From Arthrobacter rhombi (GTDB lineage Bacteria > Actinomycetota > Actinomycetes > Actinomycetales > Micrococcaceae), in contig NZ_FUHW01000011.1 in NCBI RefSeq assembly GCF_900163545.1, positions 31,640 to 95,639 on the forward strand: a DNA stretch of 64,000 nt. Reading direction: 5' to 3'. Position numbers and translations under genes: made by a program. The notes beneath the pieces were generated by a model that worked only from the letters and a program-made list of their open reading frames with translations, was not told the DNA's origin and did no database searches. Shown one piece after another: positions 58,721 to 64,000 of this stretch (positions within the stretch are counted from its first letter, which is position 1; each line of letters opens with the position of its first letter).

Positions 58721-59422
58721 CTAGTCGTCGGCTGCGGGAGCTGCGTCCAACAACGGCAAATCCGCAGCGACCACCAGATGAGAGGTGACAGCATGTTCGA
58801 CCAGGCGGGCCCGCCGGTTGGTCGCCAACTTGCCGGCGCCCCCGCGCAGCCCGGCGACTCCAGACTTGTCCAGCTTGTCGCAGACGTTGTCCAGTTTGCG
58901 GTTGAACTTGGTCAACGGCCAGCCCAGCCGGGCGGCTGCCTTGGCCGATGTCGGGATGGAGCTCAACCCGGTGCCGTCGCGGCGCAGCATGGGCTCCGCC
59001 AGCGCGACCACCAACGCCCGTTGGGCATCTGTGAGCACGACGGGGCCAATCGTGGTCTGCCCGTCACCATCGTCGGCACTCCATTCCTGACGGAAAGCCG
59101 GGGTCGAGAGGTGGACCGAAAATTCGTAGGTCGTCGGCCCTGCAGTGAAAACGACGTTGGTCTGACTGAACACCAAAGGGATACGTGCCCCCGGAGCCAC
59201 CCAGGCCTGGAGACCGCCGGTGGCATCGGCGATGGTCGCCGAGAGGCGGGACCCGACATTGGAGAGCCACCAGATGCTGTCGTAGCGGGCCACGGTGAGG
59301 AAACGCCGATGCAGGTAGGGGTTCTCGTCGACCTCCAGGTCGCCTTCACGCCCAATGGTGAAAACCTGGTCATCGTCGACCGGGAACCATTCCCCACAAA
59401 AATCGATGTTTACTTCCACCAT
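58721..59422 (-). CDS. FHA-like domain protein with C-terminal helical (HTH-like) region
   Basis: A 233-residue protein. Residues 1-100 look like an FHA phosphothreonine-binding domain: a DDDQVFTIGREGDLEV strand-turn with the GR motif near 25, HRRFLTVARYDSIWWLSNVG with the expected His, and later strands. The central LTDAQRALVVALAEPML and SSIPTSAKAAARLGWPLTKF, then KLDNVCDKLDKSGVAGLRG, resemble a helix-turn-helix with a coiled segment. It lies 54 bp after the Ser/Thr kinase on the same strand, so it is probably a phospho-dependent regulator in that pathway. No exact family was recognised for the C-terminal part. Confidence 0.6.
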   Translation of the reverse strand: MVEVNIDFCGEWFPVDDDQVFTIGREGDLEVDENPYLHRRFLTVARYDSIWWLSNVGSRLSATIADATGGLQAWVAPGARIPLVFSQTNVVFTAGPTTYEFSVHLSTPAFRQEWSADDGDGQTTIGPVVLTDAQRALVVALAEPMLRRDGTGLSSIPTSAKAAARLGWPLTKFNRKLDNVCDKLDKSGVAGLRGGAGKLATNRRARLVEHAVTSHLVVAADLPLLDAAPAADD

Positions 59423-59476
59423 GAGTCCTGTCCCCTGTGTCCTGCTTCATCTCTCGCGGATCGTCCACCCACGAGA

Positions 59477-61114
59477 CTAGCCGTCCGAACAGTATCTGCT
59501 GGGGTCCGAAGCTTTTCCTGTCGATCGCACCAACACCACTTGGATGCAGGTCGGCTCGCCTTTGACGGCCTCGGTCGTGACGGTGGGCTCCTCCACTTTC
59601 CGGTTCTCTCCTTGTTCGGTGGCCGTCACCGGAGCCCAATAAAAGACATCGCCCTTCTGGGCCTTCGGGCTCTTCCAACTGAAGGTCATCTTCGAACCGG
59701 ACTGCTTTACGGCGAAGTCCTTGACCTGCGGGACCACGCCCTCCTGCCCCAGCAGCGGGTCTGCCGGTGCCTGGCTCAACGAAACACCCGAGGAAACCTC
59801 CTGTGCCTCACTTCCCCGGTTCAAGGCAGTCACCACAAAAATTCCCGCGATGACCATGGCCAACACGGCGCCGAGTCCCGCCACCAATCCGGTGGGGAAT
59901 CGTTGGCCCTCGTGTTGCCGGCCCGCAGGCCGTGACGGTACGACCGGAACCCAGCCGTCGGCACCGGGTTCCTCCCCGTCGACCGCATTGACCACAGGGG
60001 GCGGGCCCACCTGACGTCCCTGCCGTTGGCGTGAGCCGGCCAGCGAACCGTCCGGCAGCCGGCCGCGCATGATGGTTGCGTCCTCCGCCCCTGCCGGGTC
60101 CGCAACTAGTGGATCCGTGATCGGCGTCGGCCCCCCTGTCGGGGGTGCCGGGGTAGCCCCGGCCTCAGGATCGATGGAAACGACCTGCCGCACCCTGGTC
60201 GCCTCACCGCCCTCGTCGACGCCGGATTCCTCGCGGGGAACCGGCTCCTCCATCACTTCGAATGCCGTCACGGACAGGCCGAGTTCGGCTTGGACTCGTT
60301 GCAAGGCCAGGGCCAGATCGTGGACGGATTCAAAACGTGCCCACGGACTCTTGGCCATGCTGGTGGCCAGTGTCTGTTCCAAAGCCGCCGGCACATCCGG
60401 GCGGTTGAGCGAGGCCAGGGGCGCGGTGGTAATCCGCGAAATCAGCTCGCGCTGGGAGTTGTCGGCCCCCGAGCGGACGAAGGGCGACCTGCCGGCCAGC
60501 AGCGTGTAGATCGTCGCGCCCAGGGACCAGACATCCATGCGCACCCCATTGGGGGAGCCCCCGGCAAAGGCCTCGGGCGGAGACCACGGGATCGACAATC
60601 CTGCTTCATCGTCCAGTGTGTCGGTCGTTCCGGAGATACCGAAGTCGGTCAAGGCCGGACGGTTATAGTCCGTCACGAGGATGTTCGCCGGTTTGATATC
60701 GCGGTGGACGATGCCGGCTCGGTGCGCGGTCTCCACAGCCGAGGCGACCTGGATGGCCAAGGACAGGACTTCGTCGACTCCCAGCCGGGCTCGCCGGTAG
60801 CGGACGTCCAGGCTCGGTCGGGAGCAGTACTCCATGGCCAAATACGAATGGCCTTCGGCGGTGATATCGGCTTCGAAGATCGTCACGATGTACGGATGCG
60901 AAGACAGCTGAGCCATGAGGTTGGCTTCGGATTCGAAGCGTTTACGGGCGCTTTCCGTTTTCAGGTCGGAGAGCAGCACCTTCACGGCCACCTTCCGGCG
61001 AGGCCGATCCTGTTGGTAGAGGTACACATCCGAAAAACCGCCGGATCCCAGGAGGTTCAGATATTCGAACCCCTCGATCGACGGTGGCGGTGCCGGGGGA
61101 CGCTTGCCGCTCAC
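59477..61114 (-). CDS. Transmembrane Ser/Thr protein kinase (PknB-type)
   Basis: A 545-residue eukaryotic-type kinase. The Gly-rich loop is LLGSGGFSDVYL, K45 is in VAVKVLL, the catalytic HRD at 137-139 in IVHRDIKPANIL, and DFG at 157-159 in LTDFGISG. A Pro/Arg-rich cytoplasmic linker follows to about 410, then one transmembrane helix (GLVAGLGAVLAMVIAGIFVV) and an extracellular domain of about 100 residues that could be fibronectin-III-like; no PASTA repeat is seen. It phosphorylates target proteins, probably including the FHA partners next door. The gene overlaps the FHA/zinc-ribbon gene by 4 bp. Confidence 0.94.
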   Translation of the reverse strand: MSGKRPPAPPPSIEGFEYLNLLGSGGFSDVYLYQQDRPRRKVAVKVLLSDLKTESARKRFESEANLMAQLSSHPYIVTIFEADITAEGHSYLAMEYCSRPSLDVRYRRARLGVDEVLSLAIQVASAVETAHRAGIVHRDIKPANILVTDYNRPALTDFGISGTTDTLDDEAGLSIPWSPPEAFAGGSPNGVRMDVWSLGATIYTLLAGRSPFVRSGADNSQRELISRITTAPLASLNRPDVPAALEQTLATSMAKSPWARFESVHDLALALQRVQAELGLSVTAFEVMEEPVPREESGVDEGGEATRVRQVVSIDPEAGATPAPPTGGPTPITDPLVADPAGAEDATIMRGRLPDGSLAGSRQRQGRQVGPPPVVNAVDGEEPGADGWVPVVPSRPAGRQHEGQRFPTGLVAGLGAVLAMVIAGIFVVTALNRGSEAQEVSSGVSLSQAPADPLLGQEGVVPQVKDFAVKQSGSKMTFSWKSPKAQKGDVFYWAPVTATEQGENRKVEEPTVTTEAVKGEPTCIQVVLVRSTGKASDPSRYCSDG

Positions 61115-62739
61115 AGCAGGCCCTCGAAGCGCAACGAGACCCCGTCTCCCAAATCGGCGATATCTCCGTCGAGCAGCATCAGCTTCTCCCCCTGGCCCAG
61201 TCGACGCGGCGGCATGTTCTGGCGGACCAGCAGGGTGCCGTTGGTCGCCTTGAGGTCCACCAACATGACGTGCCAGCCCTCGAGCCGTACTTCCAGATGC
61301 GAGCGGGAAATGTCACCGCTGGGGCTCTTCACTTGAACAACGCGTGGCATGGACTCGCTCGCCGAACGGCTGACGGTGGGCTGGCGGCCGATGACGGCGG
61401 GGCGGTCAAGTTCGACGATCTCGCCGTCGGAGATCACCATCCGGCCCAAGGCCGGCCGGGCCACATCCGTGGGGTCATCATTCAACGTGGCCTCACAGAG
61501 GCCACAGGTCGAGGAGGTCGGCGGGTTCGCATGCCCTTCTGCACAAAGTCGGCCCAGAACCAGCGGACCGGTCATCGGCTGTTCGGTTCCCGGGCTTCGC
61601 GACGTCGTCGGAATGGCCTCGGTGGGCAGGTCCCCGCGCATCACGGTGTTGCCGTCATGGTCACCCCAGGACGGCGTCGCAGTCCCCTCGAGGTCGGCGA
61701 CAGGCGCCTGCGTCGGCGTTGGTTCGGGTCGGCCGGGTGCCGAGGTGATCGTCGGCAGGTCCTCGGCGCCGGCATCAGCTGCGGCAACCTTCTGGTTACC
61801 TCTGGCCTCCGGGTGTGCTTGGGCCCGTGCGGCTGCCAGCCACGGGACGGCGTCGATCAGTGCTTCGGGGTCCGGTTGCTCTTCCTCACCGTGAAGACCG
61901 GCAATGGTGTCGTCCGAAACCCGTTCAGCGGCTTCCGGTTCCTCGGCCCGTGGTTCCTGCGGGGCAGCTTCGGCAACCTGCTTCTCCGCGGGCGCCTGGG
62001 CCACTTCATCCTTCGGTTCGGCCCCCGGCTCGGGTGAGGGCTCCCGGGTGGCCCGGGAAAGGACAGTATGAGACTCGTCGGCTTCCTCAGCCGAAACGAA
62101 TTCTTCGTCAGCCTCGGCGGGCATCTGCGGCAGCTCGGTTGCTGCCGGCTCGGCGGCGCTCATTTCCGATGCGGCCTCTGGTTCTGCCACGGCTCCAACG
62201 TCAAGATCGGCGGTTGCTGTTGCCGATGCCTGGGTTTCCGGCTGTGGGGCCGAGAGTGGCTCAATGGTTCCAGGGCCATCCGTCGGTAGCTCCACGCGAA
62301 GGCGTCCGAAGGGGACGATTCCCTCGACGATCGGCAACCAGGGTTGGTCCCCGTCGTCGTGCTGGCGCAGCACGTCATCGAGGGCGAGACTCAGGCTCTC
62401 CTGGTTCGGGATGCGCCGTTCCATCCAGGTGGTGACGCCGAGCCCGTTCACGTGGGTGCTCAGTTCTCGACCTTCAGCGGACATCGAGACCGGGCCTCGC
62501 AGGATGGTGTGCACATCACTTTCGAGGCTGATGATTCCGAAGGGAGCCATCCCCGTCAGGGCCAGCCCCCGAGCGGAAAGCACTGCTGACAGAAGAGATT
62601 CCACCCCCGGCTCCCCCTCGAGTGCCTGCCACAGACGCTCCAGGTGTTCCGGGTCGGTGTCTTCGGGCAACAGCACGAGGTGGCCGTGACGCACCAGCGC
62701 CCACCACGGTCCGGGAAGATAACTCATCCGCATGGTCAT
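61111..62739 (-). CDS. FHA-domain protein with zinc ribbon and acidic linker
   Basis: A 542-residue modular protein. The first 175 residues form an uncharacterised domain (PGPWWALVRHGHLVLLPEDT and later GLGVTTWMERRIP). A 200-residue linker rich in Glu, Ala, Pro and Gln follows. Then comes a short zinc-ribbon-like CAEGHANPPTSSTCGLCEATL segment and the C-terminal FHA domain with VIGRQPTVSRSASE, SGDISRSHLEVRLEG and NGTLLVRQ, the phosphothreonine pocket residues R, S, H and N being visible. It sits between the phosphatase and kinase genes with 4-bp overlaps on both sides and is probably a kinase substrate or scaffold. Confidence 0.85.
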   Translation of the reverse strand: MTMRMSYLPGPWWALVRHGHLVLLPEDTDPEHLERLWQALEGEPGVESLLSAVLSARGLALTGMAPFGIISLESDVHTILRGPVSMSAEGRELSTHVNGLGVTTWMERRIPNQESLSLALDDVLRQHDDGDQPWLPIVEGIVPFGRLRVELPTDGPGTIEPLSAPQPETQASATATADLDVGAVAEPEAASEMSAAEPAATELPQMPAEADEEFVSAEEADESHTVLSRATREPSPEPGAEPKDEVAQAPAEKQVAEAAPQEPRAEEPEAAERVSDDTIAGLHGEEEQPDPEALIDAVPWLAAARAQAHPEARGNQKVAAADAGAEDLPTITSAPGRPEPTPTQAPVADLEGTATPSWGDHDGNTVMRGDLPTEAIPTTSRSPGTEQPMTGPLVLGRLCAEGHANPPTSSTCGLCEATLNDDPTDVARPALGRMVISDGEIVELDRPAVIGRQPTVSRSASESMPRVVQVKSPSGDISRSHLEVRLEGWHVMLVDLKATNGTLLVRQNMPPRRLGQGEKLMLLDGDIADLGDGVSLRFEGLL

Positions 62740-63572
62740 GCCCCTTCAACCGTCGGACGCGGTTGGGTCTGACCGTGTTCAACCACCGCTCGTGGGGCGG
62801 TATCGCTGAACTCATCGTCCTCGTGTTCGAGCTCCACATCGACGATCACGAGGGAGATGTTATCGCGGCCGCCGGAGCGCAGGGCTGCCTGCAACAGGTC
62901 GTCGACGGCAATCTGAGGTGGAGTGCGAGCCACCAGCACATCGCGGATCGCCCCGTCGCCGACTTCATTCGTCAGCCCATCAGAGCAGATGAGGAGCCGG
63001 TCCCCCGGGCGTGCCGGGAGCATCCAGAAGTCGGCTTCGCTGTCTTCGCCGGTCCCCAGCGCCCGGGTGATGACATTGCGGCGGGGGTGGGTCAGGGCTG
63101 CCTGCGCGGTGATCTCTCCCCGGTCGACCATCTCCTGGACCTCCGAGTGGTCCACGGTCACCTGGCGGAATTCATCACCGGAGAGCAGATAGGTTCGCGA
63201 ATCCCCGACATTGAAGACCAGCCAATAGACTGCTTCACCCTGACGGACCAGGGCGGCACCTGTCACCGTGGTACCGGCGCGGGAGGCTGCCGCCTCGCGG
63301 ATGGCCAAGTCTGCCGAGACCATGAACTGCTGCAGGTCTTCCGGAGTCAGCCAGTCACCTGCGGCTTCCTGCCCCGCGGCGAACGTGGCAACGCAGATAC
63401 TGCTGGCCACCTCTCCTGCCTCATGCCCGCCCATGCCGTCGGCCACCGCGAAAAGGTGACGCTCGGCCAGGACGGCGTCCTCATTGAGCGGACGACGCAG
63501 GCCACGGTCGCTGGCATATCCGAAGTCCAACGCCACGTGGCCGGCGGCGGCTCGGGAATCCGCCCCGCTCAT
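62736..63572 (-). CDS. PP2C-family protein Ser/Thr phosphatase
   Basis: A 278-residue metal-dependent phosphatase that reverses the kinase. Its metal-binding motifs are GYASDRGLRRPLNEDAVL near 18-36, VADGMGGHEAGEVAS near 43-57, FNVGDSRTYLL near 125 and ICSDGLTNEV near 195, with GGRDNISLVIVD near the end. It has no membrane helix. 4-bp overlaps join it to the FHA genes on each side. Confidence 0.95.
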   Translation of the reverse strand: MSGADSRAAAGHVALDFGYASDRGLRRPLNEDAVLAERHLFAVADGMGGHEAGEVASSICVATFAAGQEAAGDWLTPEDLQQFMVSADLAIREAAASRAGTTVTGAALVRQGEAVYWLVFNVGDSRTYLLSGDEFRQVTVDHSEVQEMVDRGEITAQAALTHPRRNVITRALGTGEDSEADFWMLPARPGDRLLICSDGLTNEVGDGAIRDVLVARTPPQIAVDDLLQAALRSGGRDNISLVIVDVELEHEDDEFSDTAPRAVVEHGQTQPRPTVEGA

Positions 63573-64000
63573 GCGGGGCTCACTACGAAATGACGGTCGC
63601 CGAAGTACACAGTGTCACCATACTCGGCATGTTGGGACTGGCCGGCAGCCAACGTCTTCCGTACCCCGTCGGCCCCGGTAAGACCCGATCCGTTGGTCGA
63701 GTTGCGGTCAGTGACCCAGACCCCCGAACTATCGGCTGCCAGATGCAGATGAGTTTTGGAAACCGAGCGGCCCATATCCGCGTAGTTGAACAGTTCGGCG
63801 ACTTCTTCCCCGTCGTGGGCTGCCGGGTTCCTGCCGATCAGTGCCGTGGATTCCAGCACCATGACCTGACCGTCGTCGAAGCGCAGACGGGCACCACGGA
63901 CCGCTTGGACGACGGCTGCCGACCGCAGTTGGGTGTATTCGACGTCGCCCTCTTCCGTGCCGACTCCTTCAGGGTGTGGAGCCGGGGAGGCGGGTGGTTC
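63569..64000 (-). CDS. FHA-domain protein, C-terminal part (5' end outside window)
   Basis: The last 143 codons of a gene whose start lies beyond position 64000: the frame is open to the window edge and the ATG at 63862 is internal. The FHA core is LRFDDGQVMVLESTALIGRNP, then SVSKTHLHLAADSSG and DRNSTNGSGL, with the GR, S-x-x-H and NSTNG signature residues. FHA domains at the C-terminus of a larger membrane protein (RDD or related) are common in this operon type; the missing N-terminal part cannot be judged. It leads the visible FHA-PP2C-FHA-kinase run. Confidence 0.88.
   Translation of the reverse strand, partial: EPPASPAPHPEGVGTEEGDVEYTQLRSAAVVQAVRGARLRFDDGQVMVLESTALIGRNPAAHDGEEVAELFNYADMGRSVSKTHLHLAADSSGVWVTDRNSTNGSGLTGADGVRKTLAAGQSQHAEYGDTVYFGDRHFVVSPA

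Overview
The window is chromosomal DNA from a high-GC Gram-positive bacterium, most likely a member of the Micrococcales close to Arthrobacter/Micrococcaceae. The reasons are the GC-rich third codon positions, frequent GTG starts and 4-bp start/stop overlaps, a SAM-IV riboswitch ahead of metY (a class found in actinobacteria), the Cys-Ser-Gly form of the histidine ammonia-lyase MIO motif, the gatC-gatA-gatB and dusB-dgt-dnaG gene orders, and a PP2C/FHA/Ser-Thr kinase module. The genus assignment is inference; no rRNA or other species-level marker is present. No prophage, insertion sequence, CRISPR array or replication origin was seen.

Layout. 1-2403: the end of a Bcr/CflA-type drug exporter, then two identical tRNA-Asn genes flanking a lipase maturation factor-like membrane protein. 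2469-9412: a dusB-dgt-dnaG operon, a GNAT-type protein and glyS. 9516-12474: a DMT exporter, an S4 RNA-binding protein, an esterase and an SGNH hydrolase. 12493-16087: the methionine operon metY-metX under a SAM-IV riboswitch, divergent from a VOC protein with an operator-like palindrome. 16166-18709: a TetR-SGNH hydrolase pair and a CPBP protease. 18719-27209: a complete histidine utilisation locus (hutU, an M20 hydrolase, hutF and hutI behind an IclR regulator; hutH and hutD divergent). 27206-32353: a MarR regulator divergent from an RND exporter, then an AI-2E family transporter.

32628-35953: threonine catabolism (tdh-kbl) with a divergent LysR regulator. 36108-37189: a small membrane protein and a DJ-1/PfpI protein. 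37253-45503: a ROK regulator, a complete peptide-type ABC importer and a Gfo/Idh/MocA oxidoreductase, together suggesting uptake and processing of an unknown, possibly sugar-containing, substrate. 45568-49950: an aminoglycoside phosphotransferase-like kinase and the gatCAB amidotransferase genes. 49993-52446: a GNAT/MFS pair whose MFS frame is broken at a C6 tract, and a decayed TauE/SafE pseudogene. 52465-55622: an IMPase-family phosphatase and ligA. 55723-58665: a MerR regulator with a classic 19-bp-spacer promoter facing a DUF998 gene, a second CPBP protease and an S66 LD-carboxypeptidase. 58721-64000: a signalling operon of FHA, PP2C, FHA/zinc-ribbon and Ser/Thr kinase genes, plus an unusual FHA-plus-C-terminal-helical protein.

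Most of the window is housekeeping and catabolic. The observations most worth following up are the C6-tract frame break in the MFS gene, the TauE/SafE pseudogene, the M20 hydrolase occupying the HutG position in the hut operon, the self-contained operator/regulator pairs (IclR, TetR, MerR, MarR), the ROK/peptide-ABC/oxidoreductase locus and the FHA-C-terminal fusion in the kinase operon. No clearly new multi-gene system could be established from sequence alone.
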